This document shows, piece after piece, positions 44,501-54,238 of a DNA stretch of 64,000 bases. Source of the stretch: Streptomyces morookaense (lineage in GTDB: Bacteria > Actinomycetota > Actinomycetes > Streptomycetales > Streptomycetaceae); contig NZ_JABBXF010000004.1 of NCBI RefSeq assembly GCF_013030945.1, positions 186,001 through 250,000 on the forward strand, given 5' to 3'. The first letter of the stretch is position 1; every line of letters starts with the position of its first letter. Under the pieces are notes generated by a model. It was not told the DNA's origin and did not search any database. It saw nothing but the letters and a program-made list of their open reading frames with translations. A program made the position numbers and the translations under genes.

Positions 44501-44977
44501 CTACTCGGCGCGGCTCCCTCCCGCCTCCCACTGGAGAAGCCGCGGCGAGGCCTCGAACCCGTGGCGGGAGTATGCCCCGACCGCCCGGTCGCTGGAGTGC
44601 ACCGTCACCCGTTCCAGGCCCAGCTCACGCGCCCACGCCAGCACCGCCTCGATCAGCGCGCCGCCCAGGCCGCGGTCGCGTGCGTCCGGCACGACGTACA
44701 CGCACTGCACGTCACCCGACGCCCGCTCGAAGGCGCGGGGATGCGGGACGCGCGGGGCAGTCGCCAGCCACGCCATGCCGATGACCTCCTCGCCGCGGAG
44801 CAGCACCATGCACCGGTGCGAGGGCTCGTTCTCCCGGGCCCAGGCCACGAACCGCGGCACGAACTCGTCCGGCGCGGCATCGGGCGTCCCGTACAACTCC
44901 TGTACCCAGCGCCATCGGAGCTCGGCGACAGCGGCCAACTCGCCGGGGTGGACGGGGCGGATCTCGGTGTCATCCAT
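44501..44977 (-). CDS. GNAT-family N-acetyltransferase
   Basis: 158-residue acetyltransferase. Acetyl-CoA motif A is VQCVYVVPDARDRGLGGALI, motif B VTVHSSDRAVGAYSRHGFE. N-terminal IRPVHPGELAAVAELRWRW. AGGATGGGG precedes the ATG at 44977. It is convergent with the MarR gene and lies 25 bases beyond the phosphoketolase stop of the upstream gene on the same strand. Substrate unknown. Confidence 0.85.
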   Translation of the reverse strand: MDDTEIRPVHPGELAAVAELRWRWVQELYGTPDAAPDEFVPRFVAWARENEPSHRCMVLLRGEEVIGMAWLATAPRVPHPRAFERASGDVQCVYVVPDARDRGLGGALIEAVLAWARELGLERVTVHSSDRAVGAYSRHGFEASPRLLQWEAGGSRAE

Positions 44978-45002
44978 GACCCCATCCTGGCCGTACTGCC
45001 GT

Positions 45003-47390
45003 TCACCCCGCCCAGGTCCAGTCGGCCACCTCCGGCAGGTCCGTCCCGTGTTCCCGGATCCACGTGTGGTGGCGGTTGCGCGTGTCCTCCATGGTCTGCC
45101 GTACCGCCGCGGCGCGCACCGCCAGGCCCGGGACGCGGTCGATGACGTCCATGACGAGGCGGTAGCGGTCGAGATCGTTGCGGACGACCATGTCGAAGGG
45201 CGTCGTCGTGGTGCCGATCTCCTTGTAGCCGCGTACGTGCAGGTGCGCGTGGCCGGTGCGGCGGTAGGCCAGGCGGTGGATGAGCCAGGGGTAGCCGTGG
45301 TACGCGAAGACGACCGGCTTGTCACGGGTGAACAGGGCGTCGTACTCGGCGTCGGTCATGCCATGCGGATGCTCCTCCGCGGGCAACAGGCGGGCCAGGT
45401 CCACGACGTTGACGACGCGCACGGCCAGTCCGGGCAGCCGGTGGCGGACGAGCTGGGCTGCCGCCAGCACCTCCTGCGTGGGCACGTCACCGGCGCAGGC
45501 GAGCACGATGTCGGGCTCCCCGGTGCCGCCCTCCGTGCCGGCCCACTCCCAGATGCCGGCGCCGCGGGCGCAGTGTGCCCGTGCCTGTTCCAGGTTCAGC
45601 CAGTCGAAGCAGGGCTGCTTGCCCGCGACCACGACGTTGACGTAGTCGCGGCTGCGCAGCACGTGATCGGCCACCGCCAGCAGGGTGTTGGTGTCCGGCG
45701 GCAGGTAGACGCGTACGGCTTCGGGGCTCTTGTTGAGGATGTGGTCGATGAAGCCGGGGTCCTGGTGGGAGAAGCCGTTGTGGTCCTGGCGCCAGACGTG
45801 GGAGGTGAGCAGGTAGTTGAGGGAGGCGAGGGGGCGTCGCCAGGGCAGCCGGCGGGAGACGCGCAGCCACTTGATGTGCTGGTTGACCATGGAGTCGACG
45901 ATGTGGATGAAGGCCTCGTAGCAGGAGAAGAGACCGTGCCGGCCGGTGAGGAGGTAGCCCTCCAGCCAGCCCTGGCAGGTGTGTTCGGAGAGGATCTCCA
46001 TGACGCGGCCGTGGCGGTCGAGGTGTTCGTCGACGGGCAGCAGCCCGGCCTGCCAGGCCTTGCCGGATGCCTGATAGACGGCCTGGAGCCGGTTGGACGC
46101 CGTCTCGTCGGGGCCGACCAGGCGGAAGTCGCGGCGTTCGGAGGTGGCCTCCATGACGTTCTCGAGCAGCTCGCCCAGCACGCGCGTCGGTTCGTGCAGG
46201 GACGTGCCGGGCTTGTCGACCGGTACGGCGAAGCGCTCCAGTGGTGGCAGGGGCAGGTCGCGCAGCAGCAGGCCGCCGTTGGCGTGCGGCGTCGCCCCGA
46301 GCCTTCGGGTGCCCTCGGGGATGCATTCGAGCACCTCGGGGAGGGGGCGCCCGTGTTCGTCGAAGAGTTCCTCCGGGCGGTACGAGCGCAGCCAGGCCTC
46401 CAACTGCCGCAGATGCTCGGGGTTCTCGCGGACCCCGGCCAGCGGCACCTGGTGCGCGCGCCAGGTGCCTTCGACGGGCAGGCCGTCCACCTCCGCGGGC
46501 CCGGTCCAGCCCTTGGGCGTGCGCAGCACGATGACCGGCCAGCGGGGGCGTTCGGTGATGCCCTCCTCCCGGGCGCTCTGCTGCAGGCGTGCGATCCGGT
46601 CGAGTGCGGTGTCCATGGCCGCGGCCATGGCCTGGTGGACGGCCAGGGGGTCGTCGCCGGTGACGTGGAGGGGCGCGTGGCCGTAGCCGCGCAGGAGTTC
46701 GTCCAGTTCGGGTTCGGGAAGGCGGGCGAGGACGGTGGGGTTGGCGATCTTGTAGCCGTTGAGGTGCAGGATCGGCAGGACGGCCCCGTCGTGGACGGGG
46801 TCGAGGAACTTGTTGGAGTGCCACGAGGCGGCCAGCGGCCCGGTTTCGGCCTCGCCGTCGCCGATGACGCAGGCGACGAGGAGATCCGGGTTGTCGAAGG
46901 CGGCTCCGTAGGCGTGGGAGAGGGAGTAGCCCAGCTCCCCGCCCTCGTGGATCGAGCCGGGCGTCTCGGGCGCCACGTGGCTGGGCACGCCGCCGGGGAA
47001 GGAGAACTGCCGGAACAGCCGCTCCATGCCGGGCGCATCGCGGCTCACGTCCGGGTACGTCTCCGAATAGCTGCCCTCCAGCCAGGAGTTGGCCAGCACC
47101 GCGGGCCCGCCGTGCCCGGGACCCCAGACGCACAGCGCGTCCAGACCGCGGGCGCGGATGACGCGGTTGAGGTGGGTGTGGACCAGGTTGAGGCCCGGCG
47201 AGGTGCCCCAGTGGCCCAGCAGCCGGGGTTTGATGTGCTCGGGGCGCAGCGGCTCGGTCAGGAGCGGGTTGGCCATGAGGTAGATCTGCCCGACGGCCAG
47301 GTAGTTCGCGGCCCGCCAGTGCGCGTCCAGGGCCCGCAGCTCCTGGTCGGTGAGGACGGTGGCCGGTTCCGGGGTCGTGACGTCGCGCAT
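45003..47390 (-). CDS. xfp: Phosphoketolase (xylulose-5-phosphate/fructose-6-phosphate)
   Basis: 795-residue thiamine diphosphate enzyme that splits xylulose 5-phosphate (and often fructose 6-phosphate) with phosphate to give acetyl phosphate, a low-redox route to ATP. N-terminal [21 protein letters not shown] and [10 protein letters not shown], cofactor motif [18 protein letters not shown], and [18 protein letters not shown] near the C-terminus are standard for the family. GGAGGGAGA precedes the ATG at 47390; an upstream frame has no similarity. It may work with the Pat-like protein and acetate metabolism. Confidence 0.95.
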   Translation of the reverse strand: MRDVTTPEPATVLTDQELRALDAHWRAANYLAVGQIYLMANPLLTEPLRPEHIKPRLLGHWGTSPGLNLVHTHLNRVIRARGLDALCVWGPGHGGPAVLANSWLEGSYSETYPDVSRDAPGMERLFRQFSFPGGVPSHVAPETPGSIHEGGELGYSLSHAYGAAFDNPDLLVACVIGDGEAETGPLAASWHSNKFLDPVHDGAVLPILHLNGYKIANPTVLARLPEPELDELLRGYGHAPLHVTGDDPLAVHQAMAAAMDTALDRIARLQQSAREEGITERPRWPVIVLRTPKGWTGPAEVDGLPVEGTWRAHQVPLAGVRENPEHLRQLEAWLRSYRPEELFDEHGRPLPEVLECIPEGTRRLGATPHANGGLLLRDLPLPPLERFAVPVDKPGTSLHEPTRVLGELLENVMEATSERRDFRLVGPDETASNRLQAVYQASGKAWQAGLLPVDEHLDRHGRVMEILSEHTCQGWLEGYLLTGRHGLFSCYEAFIHIVDSMVNQHIKWLRVSRRLPWRRPLASLNYLLTSHVWRQDHNGFSHQDPGFIDHILNKSPEAVRVYLPPDTNTLLAVADHVLRSRDYVNVVVAGKQPCFDWLNLEQARAHCARGAGIWEWAGTEGGTGEPDIVLACAGDVPTQEVLAAAQLVRHRLPGLAVRVVNVVDLARLLPAEEHPHGMTDAEYDALFTRDKPVVFAYHGYPWLIHRLAYRRTGHAHLHVRGYKEIGTTTTPFDMVVRNDLDRYRLVMDVIDRVPGLAVRAAAVRQTMEDTRNRHHTWIREHGTDLPEVADWTWAG

Positions 47391-47529
47391 GTGTCTCCCT
47401 CCGGGAGGTCGGGCGGAGCCCGTGTGGCGTTCCTTTCCAGCGTGGGCCCTGCGGCCGGGTGATGCCAGGGCCGAGGGGGACGGAGCGGGGGCCGTTCGGT
47501 CCCCGGTGTAGCCGGGAGCAGTCCGTGGT

Positions 47530-50500
47530 TCAGCACGAGGGAGTCCTCGACCGCCCCGCCATGTCCTCCCAGAACCGGTGGAGTTCACTGCACGTCATGC
47601 CCTGCCACGGCGCCCTCCTGCGGTGCAGCGGGGCGAGCGGTCCCGAGCGGCCCGGTCCGCGGCCCGGGCGCAGCAGAGCCTGCTGCTGTCTGCAGAACGT
47701 CTCCCGCAGCTCGGCGCGCGGCTGTTCGCCCATGGCGGGGTAGGGGCAGAGCTCGAAGGGGCAGTCGCGCAGACAGGTGCTGCCGGACGGGGCGTTCTCC
47801 GCCATGCCCACGGTCCGGCGCGGCTGCAGCGGCCGGCGGTCCTTGGCGAGGCACGGCGGCAGGACGGTACGGTTCGCGCGGGCCAGCCGGGCCTCCAACT
47901 GGCCCGGCCGGTCCTCCCGTTGCACGAGGTTGAGCAGGAGCAGCACATCGGCGAGCAGTTGCTGGGCACGCGGATGCAGGGTGCTCCAGCCCACCGAGGG
48001 CGGAATCCAGAGGTTCTGCCGGCGGCAGGCGCCCGGTTCGGCGGGGGAGGAGCCGATGTTGTTCATCACTCCTGCTTCGTCGATCCAGAGGAACTGCTCG
48101 GGGTGCCCGCTCTCCAGGGCGAGGACCACGAGGGCGGCCGCCTCGGCCACGAAGGGGTGCAGCCGGTCGCCCTTGCGGGTGCGGTCGTCCGGGTGCCGGG
48201 CGAGCGGGTCCTGTTTGCTGCCCGCCATGGCGAGCCAGCGCTGCACCGCCTGTGCGGGGTCGGTCTGCGCCGCCGGTCGCGTCTCGCCGTCCCGCAGCTC
48301 CCACAGGCACAGGGCGTGCAGCAGCGTCAGCTGGGAGTACCAGAAGCGGGCGTGGGCGAGCATCGTCTCGGCCTGCTCGACGAGGAACTCGCGGGCCTCC
48401 TCGTGTGTGTGCGGATGGCGTTCCCTGCGGTTGGCGGCGCTCTTGAAGCCCTGTGCGAGGGCGATTTCGAGGGAGATCGGAAGGTCCGCCCGCTGCGAGG
48501 CGGAGTGCTCCGGTTCCAGGTGCTGCAGCCACAGGCGGAGCCGCTCCTTCGCCTGGCTCCGGTGCTTGTCACCGACCGAACCGACCATCATGGGGACGAG
48601 CCAGGCCCGCAGGACGAACGTCCGCCAGATGCGGGCCCGTCGGGCCTCGTTCTTCTTCTGCTGCTTCACGTACCGCGCGTGCGCCTGGTCGCCGGGGGCC
48701 TTGCCGAGGCTCTTCTCGCGGTTGCGGTGTTCCTTGAGCAGCTGCCTGCGGAGCTCCTCGGCGTACTGCCGCCACGGGTCGTGTTCCTCGGCGGGGCCCT
48801 TGGCGGGCAGGGGGAACAAGGTGCGCAGGGTGTCGAAGGCCTGGTCGCCCCCCGCCCCCATCTCCTGGGCGACGGCGAGCCGGACGGGGTACGACGGTTC
48901 GTTCTCGGCGATGCCGAAGAAGCAGCTGTACGCGGGTTCCGGGCCGCCCGCGGGCCCGCCGGACCGTGCCGCGACGGCCCGCAGCACGTCGCCGAACCGG
49001 TGCACCAGCGCCTGCTTGGACCCGTGGAGCGTTCTCGGGTCGCCGTCGGTGATGTGCTTCCACCGCTCGCACAGCGACTCGGCGATGTCCCGGTGTGCGG
49101 GTGACCCGTTGCCGCTGTCGATCTCCAGGGCGGCGGCGTACAGGTCGAGGGCCTTGGCGTCCGTGCGGGTCCGCGCCTCGGCGAGCAGGCGCTGCACGAC
49201 GTCGTGTTGCCTTGCGCCCGGGTGCTGCCGGGAGTCCAGGACGAGCGCGGTGAGGAGTTCCCGGCCGGGCCCGGGCTCCTTCAGGGCTTCGGCCAGGGGC
49301 CGGAGCCCTGCCGTGCCGAGGTGGCCGGAACCGAGATAGGCCTGGAGGAGACTGTGGGGGAACCGGACGCGCTCGCCGCGGACCTCGACCAGGCCGAGCC
49401 GTTCGCCCTGGGTGGCGTACAGCGACAGGAGCGTGTGGCAGCGGTGTCCGTCGGTCCGGTCGGGGCAGTTCGGCAGGCGTGCCACGAGCCGCTCCCAGAT
49501 GTCCGGGAACGCGGGGGCCGTGCCGTCCTCCGCCCCGGTCAGTTCGTCGAACCGGACTTCCAGCCGGTCGCGCAGCAGACCGATGGCGGCCAGCGTGGAG
49601 ACGACCTCGAAGGTCGCCCTGCGCTTGTCGGGGCCCAGTGCGACCTCGCCGCGCATGCGCCCCGAGATCAGAGCCTTCCGCCACGTCTCCAGCAGCCGCA
49701 GCTGCAGACCCGCCCGGTCGGCGCTCCGGGTGTCCAGTTCCGCGCCGGGCCGCCCGCCGGTCAGGTGATCGAGCAGGTGGTGTGCCTGCAACTGCCGTGC
49801 AATCTGCAGGTACAGAGGGGATTCGGCGACCGCGGCCGTCTCGACGATCCAGGACGTGCGGTGCGGGTCGGGCTCCGTGCCGTCCTGCGTCAGGTATTCC
49901 AGGGCGGCCTCCTCGCTGAGCGGCTCCAGGTCGATGATCGCGGCCTCGGTCTGCTGCAGCGGGGGATGGGGGCGGGAGGCGATCACCAGCGGGAGTTGCT
50001 GCCGCTCCGCCCGCTGGATCGCGTGCCGGATGAGGATGTCCCGCTCCTTCTGCTTCTCGTCGTCGGTGAAGGTCTCTTCCAGACCGTCCGCGATGACGAC
50101 GGCCTTGTCGTCCATGCACAGTTGACGCCAGACCCGTTCGGCCTGCCGGCCGGAGAGGACGCCGCGGTCCACCTCCTCGCAGAACCGCTTCATGCCCAAC
50201 TCGCGGAAATCCAGCCGGGAGTCGTCCGTACCGGCGTCCCGCAGCCGGATCGGCACGGGGATGGCTCCCTGCCGGGCCAGCAGCTGGGTGAGCTGCACCA
50301 GCACCGACGTCTTGCCCGTGCCCACGCCGCCGACCAGGATGTAGGGCCGCCGGGTGCGCCGGTCGCGCAGCGCACGCGCGATGACCTGGCACATCTCCCG
50401 CCGCCCGACCACGTCTTCGGCGGCCGGTCCGGCCGTCGGCACCAGGCTGCGCGGATTCTTCCGGGCCGCCCTGCTCAACGGCCGGCGGACGGAGAGGTAC

Positions 50501-50898
50501 TGCACGCCGAGGAAGATGGAGGTCGCCAGCCCGATGGTCAGAAACGGCGCCAGGAATCCGTAGGTGACCGTGCAGCCGTTGCCGCCGTTGTCCTGGCACC
50601 AGTTCTCGAGCGGGGACTTCGTGTGGGTGACGATCTCGTAGACCCCCGATCCCACCCAGATCGCGGTGATGGGGATCGCCAGCCAGCACAGGCGCTGCAC
50701 CAGGGCAGTCGCCGAGGGTTTCGCCCACCAGCGCCGGGCCGCGGCCACCTGCGTGCGGGCGGCCGAGCGCACCCGTATTCCCCGGAGGAACCGCGCGACG
50801 GTGTCGACGGTGCGGGACACCCAGCGCCGCGGGCGCACCGCGTGCGGACTGCGCCGCGGTACGACCTTGCCCCGTGGATGTCTGACGGCATAGTTCAT
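47530..50898 (-). CDS. Membrane-anchored P-loop NTPase (STAND/NACHT-like) with C-terminal Cys motif
   Basis: 1122-residue protein. A basic N-terminus precedes two membrane helices (about 68-90 and 113-135) enclosing a short, Cys-containing extracellular loop. Walker [10 protein letters not shown] is at residues 190-198 and Walker B-like [11 protein letters not shown] about 75 residues later, followed by [11 protein letters not shown] (sensor-like Arg). The remaining 700 residues are helical, and the C-terminus carries [13 protein letters not shown] from Cys1042, a possible metal site. The arrangement resembles signalling NTPases that sense a ligand and change assembly state. It is divergent from the lipid-oxidation cluster with 139 bases between, so it may regulate or sense for it. 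Function unproven. Confidence 0.75.
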   Translation of the reverse strand: MNYAVRHPRGKVVPRRSPHAVRPRRWVSRTVDTVARFLRGIRVRSAARTQVAAARRWWAKPSATALVQRLCWLAIPITAIWVGSGVYEIVTHTKSPLENWCQDNGGNGCTVTYGFLAPFLTIGLATSIFLGVQYLSVRRPLSRAARKNPRSLVPTAGPAAEDVVGRREMCQVIARALRDRRTRRPYILVGGVGTGKTSVLVQLTQLLARQGAIPVPIRLRDAGTDDSRLDFRELGMKRFCEEVDRGVLSGRQAERVWRQLCMDDKAVVIADGLEETFTDDEKQKERDILIRHAIQRAERQQLPLVIASRPHPPLQQTEAAIIDLEPLSEEAALEYLTQDGTEPDPHRTSWIVETAAVAESPLYLQIARQLQAHHLLDHLTGGRPGAELDTRSADRAGLQLRLLETWRKALISGRMRGEVALGPDKRRATFEVVSTLAAIGLLRDRLEVRFDELTGAEDGTAPAFPDIWERLVARLPNCPDRTDGHRCHTLLSLYATQGERLGLVEVRGERVRFPHSLLQAYLGSGHLGTAGLRPLAEALKEPGPGRELLTALVLDSRQHPGARQHDVVQRLLAEARTRTDAKALDLYAAALEIDSGNGSPAHRDIAESLCERWKHITDGDPRTLHGSKQALVHRFGDVLRAVAARSGGPAGGPEPAYSCFFGIAENEPSYPVRLAVAQEMGAGGDQAFDTLRTLFPLPAKGPAEEHDPWRQYAEELRRQLLKEHRNREKSLGKAPGDQAHARYVKQQKKNEARRARIWRTFVLRAWLVPMMVGSVGDKHRSQAKERLRLWLQHLEPEHSASQRADLPISLEIALAQGFKSAANRRERHPHTHEEAREFLVEQAETMLAHARFWYSQLTLLHALCLWELRDGETRPAAQTDPAQAVQRWLAMAGSKQDPLARHPDDRTRKGDRLHPFVAEAAALVVLALESGHPEQFLWIDEAGVMNNIGSSPAEPGACRRQNLWIPPSVGWSTLHPRAQQLLADVLLLLNLVQREDRPGQLEARLARANRTVLPPCLAKDRRPLQPRRTVGMAENAPSGSTCLRDCPFELCPYPAMGEQPRAELRETFCRQQQALLRPGRGPGRSGPLAPLHRRRAPWQGMTCSELHRFWEDMAGRSRTPSC

Positions 50899-51037
50899 GA
50901 TTCAGCCACCCTTGACGGGCTTGTCCCTCACGCCCATCGTGCGCGCGCACCGCCCCGCTGTCGAATCCCGGGCGGCCGGGATGCCGGGGCATCCGGGCCG
51001 AAATACGATGGCCGTAGCGCATGCGTGGAGGCAAGCC
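50899..51037. promoter_or_regulatory. Divergent promoter region of NTPase and lipid-oxidation cluster
   Basis: 139 bases separate the two divergent starts, so both promoters must lie here. I see no clear palindrome. GTGGAGG at 51025-51031 is the ribosome site of the first cluster gene. Confidence 0.5.
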
Positions 51038-51496
51038 ATGAGCCACGCCACCGAATTCGACACCGACCGGTTGCTGGCCATGTCACGCCCCGAGCTCGAC
51101 CGGTTGTTCCGCGCGAGTCAACCCGGCGGGATTCCCCGGGGAAAGGGCCGGGGCACGGTGCTCCTCGGGCGCAGCCCGAAAGTGAACGCCGTGGCTGCCG
51201 CGTTGGTGCGCCGTCTCGCGTGGCAGGGGAAGGTCTTCGACCCCGCCCAAGGTGAACTGCGCAATCTGGTCACGCCGTTCGGGATCCGGGCGATACGTGC
51301 ACGGGTCTACCGGAATGCGAGCTGGAGCGACGGCGGCGAGTGCATCGTCCTCGACTACTCGCACACCTCGCTCGTGGCCCACTGGATCCGGGACGAGATA
51401 CGACGCGTCGGGAATGGGGCCTACCTCGGCAACGTGTACTGGGGGCGGCGCAGAATCCTGGATTTCAGCCTGACGTTCCGGGAAGCGAGGTCCTGA
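51038..51496 (+). CDS. Conserved hypothetical protein, first gene of the lipid-oxidation cluster
   Basis: 152-residue soluble protein. The N-terminal helix (TDRLLAMSRPELDRLFRASQ) precedes a beta-rich domain with GECIVLDYSHTSLVAHWIRD and NGAYLGNVYWGRRRILDFSL, a conserved-looking lipocalin- or binding-type segment. I recall similar sequences beside bacterial heme peroxidases but cannot name the family. TGGAGG precedes the ATG at 51038, and only one base separates its stop from the next start. Possible carrier or chaperone for the lipid substrate (inference). Confidence 0.7.
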   Translation: MSHATEFDTDRLLAMSRPELDRLFRASQPGGIPRGKGRGTVLLGRSPKVNAVAAALVRRLAWQGKVFDPAQGELRNLVTPFGIRAIRARVYRNASWSDGGECIVLDYSHTSLVAHWIRDEIRRVGNGAYLGNVYWGRRRILDFSLTFREARS

Positions 51497-51497
51497 G

Positions 51498-52772
51498 ATG
51501 CCGTATCAGACGGCGGTCACCGTCCGGGCCGCCCTGCCGCCGGACCGGGTTGCCGAGGTGCGGGAACTGCTGGGCGAGGCCGGGCGGAAGGGCACGGCGG
51601 GGGAGCTGTTCCCCTTCGCCGAGGTGCCGGGCATTCATTTCGCGCGCGTCGTCCTCGTTCCCGAGGGACCCGGTGGTGCTGCCGCGGGCATGCCGCCCAG
51701 CGTCGTGTACATGGGCGAGGTGGACGGTCCCGTGGAAGCGCATCTCGCCGATCTCGTCCGCACGGCGGGCGACGGCCTGGACCGGGTGTTCGGGCACTGC
51801 GCGGGATATCCGGCGGGTGGCTCCCCGGCTGCGGCGCGGATCGACTGGCTGCGTTCCCATTGCCTGCCCTGCGCGGCCTATTACGTCAACACCGTCGGCA
51901 GGGGACGGCAGCAGATCGAACAGGAGGCGCTGCTGCGCGAGGCCATCGAGGAGTTCCTCGACCGGAACGGAGCGGACCTGGCGGCGACGAGCCCGGCAGA
52001 AATCCGGGCCGCCGTCCAGGAATACGTCCGCGGCCGCGCGGACCTCGCCTGGGCCTGCACCGGATCCGCGCCGCCCCCGCTCGGGTGGCGGATCCGTCAG
52101 GTCGCCCACCTGGCCGGGGTTCCGCTGGCCGGCCTGGTGCTGCTGCCGTTCGGTGTGATCGCCCTGCCGGTCTGGGCCGTCCTGCTGAGAAGGCACGAAC
52201 GCCGCGACGTCCCCGACCGGGCCCGGCCGGGCCATGACCGTATCCGCGAACTCGCGGGCTGCGAGGACTTCGTGGCGCAGAACCCCTTCACCGCCGTCGG
52301 CTCGGTCAAGGCCGGGCCGTTCCGGCGGATCACGCTCACCACTGTCCTCTTCGTCGTCGACTACGGCGTCCGCCATGTCTTCAATCGGGGGAATCTGGCC
52401 GGGGTCAAGACCATCCACTTCGCCCGCTGGCTGTTCGTCGACGGGAAACAGCGCGTGATCTTCGCGAGCAATTACGACGGCAGCCTGGAAAGCTACATGG
52501 ACGACTTCATCGACAAGGTCGCCTGGGGTCTCAACGCCGTCTTCAGCAACGGCCAGGGCTATCCGCGCGTGCGGTGGCTCGTGCTGGACGGTGCCCGGGA
52601 CGAGCAGGCCTTCAAGAACTACCTGCGCTGTCATCAGGTGCCGACGCAGGTCTGGTACTCCGCGTACGACACGTCGACCACGCGCAACCTCGACACCAAC
52701 GCCCGCATCCGGGCAGGCCTCTTCGGCCGTCTCGGCCCGGCCGAGACGGAGGCCTGGCTGGCCCTGTTCTGA
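51498..52772 (+). CDS. Membrane protein with an internally duplicated domain
   Basis: 424-residue protein. The first half (about 1-170) has IHFARVVLVPEG, DGPVEAHLADLVRTAGDGLDR, GHCAGYP and AAYYVNTVG. The second half (about 270-424) repeats the plan: IHFARWLFVDGK, DGSLESYMDDFIDKVAWGLN, SNGQGYP and TQVWYSAYDT. Between them is a hydrophobic hairpin (about 205-230, LAGVPLAGLVLLPFGVIALP). Each repeat looks like a ferredoxin-type alpha/beta fold, as in DyP peroxidases, but without heme-ligand motifs. Tightly coupled to the preceding gene. Possible membrane scaffold for the peroxidases; function unknown. Confidence 0.7.
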   Translation: MPYQTAVTVRAALPPDRVAEVRELLGEAGRKGTAGELFPFAEVPGIHFARVVLVPEGPGGAAAGMPPSVVYMGEVDGPVEAHLADLVRTAGDGLDRVFGHCAGYPAGGSPAAARIDWLRSHCLPCAAYYVNTVGRGRQQIEQEALLREAIEEFLDRNGADLAATSPAEIRAAVQEYVRGRADLAWACTGSAPPPLGWRIRQVAHLAGVPLAGLVLLPFGVIALPVWAVLLRRHERRDVPDRARPGHDRIRELAGCEDFVAQNPFTAVGSVKAGPFRRITLTTVLFVVDYGVRHVFNRGNLAGVKTIHFARWLFVDGKQRVIFASNYDGSLESYMDDFIDKVAWGLNAVFSNGQGYPRVRWLVLDGARDEQAFKNYLRCHQVPTQVWYSAYDTSTTRNLDTNARIRAGLFGRLGPAETEAWLALF

Positions 52773-52778
52773 AGCCCG

Positions 52779-52817
52779 CGTGCAGCGAAAACGTGCAGCG
52801 CAGACGTGCAGCGCAAA
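52779..52817 (+). repeat. Three tandem 13-base repeats before the DyP gene
   Basis: CGTGCAGCGAAAA, CGTGCAGCGCAGA and CGTGCAGCGCAAA follow one another from 52779 to 52817. They fill the gap between two genes and abut the ribosome site AAGGGG. They could affect translation or be a slippage product. Confidence 0.85.
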
Positions 52818-52828
52818 GGGGTGACACG

Positions 52829-54238
52829 ATGACGACGCCGCTGGAACTCGACGACATCCAGGGCCTGGTCACCCGCGGCTACCGCACCCTGACCTCGGCC
52901 TGCTTCCTCGTGCTCGCCGCCACCGGACCGGCGGTCGCCGCCCGTACCGCACTCGGGCGGCTGGTGCCCCGGGTGACGAACGGCCTCGCGGAGCCCTCGG
53001 ACACCGCGGTCGACGTCGCCCTCACCTCGGACGGCCTGCGGCGCCTGGGACTGGAGACGTACGGACTGGACGGCTTTCCGTACGAGTTCGTCTCGGGCAT
53101 GACCGACCCCGACCGCAGCCGATTCCTCGGCGACGTCGGGGAGAACGCCCCGCGCCACTGGCAGTGGGGCGGCCCGGCCGGACCGCCCGTGCACGTCCTG
53201 GTGATGCTCTACGCGCGCGACGGGCAGCGACTGCAGCAGCTGGAGACGGAGGCGCGCCAGGACGTCCTGGCCGGCGGCGCGTTCACCGAGACCGTGCGGC
53301 TGGGCACCACCGAGCTGTCCGGCCGTGAGCCCTTCGGCTTCCGCGACGGCATCTCCCAGCCCCTCGTCGAGGGGCTGTCCAAGGCCGGCGCGGGCGGCGA
53401 CCAGGTGGTCAGGGCAGGGGAGTTCGTCCTCGGCTACCCCAACGAGTACGGGCTGCTGACGGACCGCCCGCTGCTGCCGCCCCGCTACGACCCCGTCGGC
53501 GTGCTGCCCCGCGCGCCCGAGGGCGGCGCGGACTTCGGACGCAACGGCAGCTATCTGGTCTTCCGGCAGCTCCGCCAGGACGTCGAGGCCTTCCGGGAGT
53601 ACCTCGACGTGCAGACCCGGCGCCCCGACGGCAGCAGCGACCCGGCCGCACAAGAGGCGCTCGCCGCACGCATGGTGGGACGCTGGCCCGGCGGCGCTCC
53701 GCTGGTCCGTGCGCCGCGGTACGACGACCCCGCGCTGGCCACGGACAACGACTTCGGCTACTTCACCACCGATCCGGACGGCCTGCGCTGCCCGCTCGGG
53801 GCCCACATCCGCCGCGCCAACCCGCGTGACTCCCTCGATCCCCGCCCCGGCTCCGCAGATTCGGTCGCCGTCGGACGGCGCCACCGGCTCCTGCGCCGCG
53901 GCCGGCCCTACGGTCCGGACGCGACGGGGGACGGGCCCGGCGCACGCGGACTGCACTTCGTCGGCCTGAACGCCAACATCTCCCGCCAGTTCGAGTTCAT
54001 CCAGCACACCTGGCTCGACAACCCGAACTTCAACGGGCTGCACGACGGCCCCGATCCGCTCGTCGCACCGCGCCTGGACCACCGCGCGACGTTCACCGAG
54101 CAGGGCAGGCCCGTACGCACCCGCCGGCTCGGCCTTCCGCAGTTCGTCACCGTGCAGGGCGGCGCCTACTTCTTCCTCCCGGGACTGAGGGCGCTGCACT
54201 ACCTCTGCACGGCCGCACCCGCGGGCGGGCAGCCGTGA
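52829..54238 (+). CDS. DyP-type heme peroxidase
   Basis: 469-residue peroxidase. The catalytic Asp173 lies in PFGFRDGISQP (GxxDG motif), the proximal His326 in CPLGAHIRRANPRD, and the distal Arg region in GLHFVGLNANISRQFEFIQH. LTSDGLRRLG and EFVLGYPNEYG are further family blocks. There is no Tat signal, so it acts in the cytoplasm or near the membrane, unlike EfeB. The length suggests the larger advanced DyP class. ATG at 52829 follows AAGGGG. GTGA overlap with the next gene ties it to the catalase-like protein. Confidence 0.92.
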   Translation: MTTPLELDDIQGLVTRGYRTLTSACFLVLAATGPAVAARTALGRLVPRVTNGLAEPSDTAVDVALTSDGLRRLGLETYGLDGFPYEFVSGMTDPDRSRFLGDVGENAPRHWQWGGPAGPPVHVLVMLYARDGQRLQQLETEARQDVLAGGAFTETVRLGTTELSGREPFGFRDGISQPLVEGLSKAGAGGDQVVRAGEFVLGYPNEYGLLTDRPLLPPRYDPVGVLPRAPEGGADFGRNGSYLVFRQLRQDVEAFREYLDVQTRRPDGSSDPAAQEALAARMVGRWPGGAPLVRAPRYDDPALATDNDFGYFTTDPDGLRCPLGAHIRRANPRDSLDPRPGSADSVAVGRRHRLLRRGRPYGPDATGDGPGARGLHFVGLNANISRQFEFIQHTWLDNPNFNGLHDGPDPLVAPRLDHRATFTEQGRPVRTRRLGLPQFVTVQGGAYFFLPGLRALHYLCTAAPAGGQP

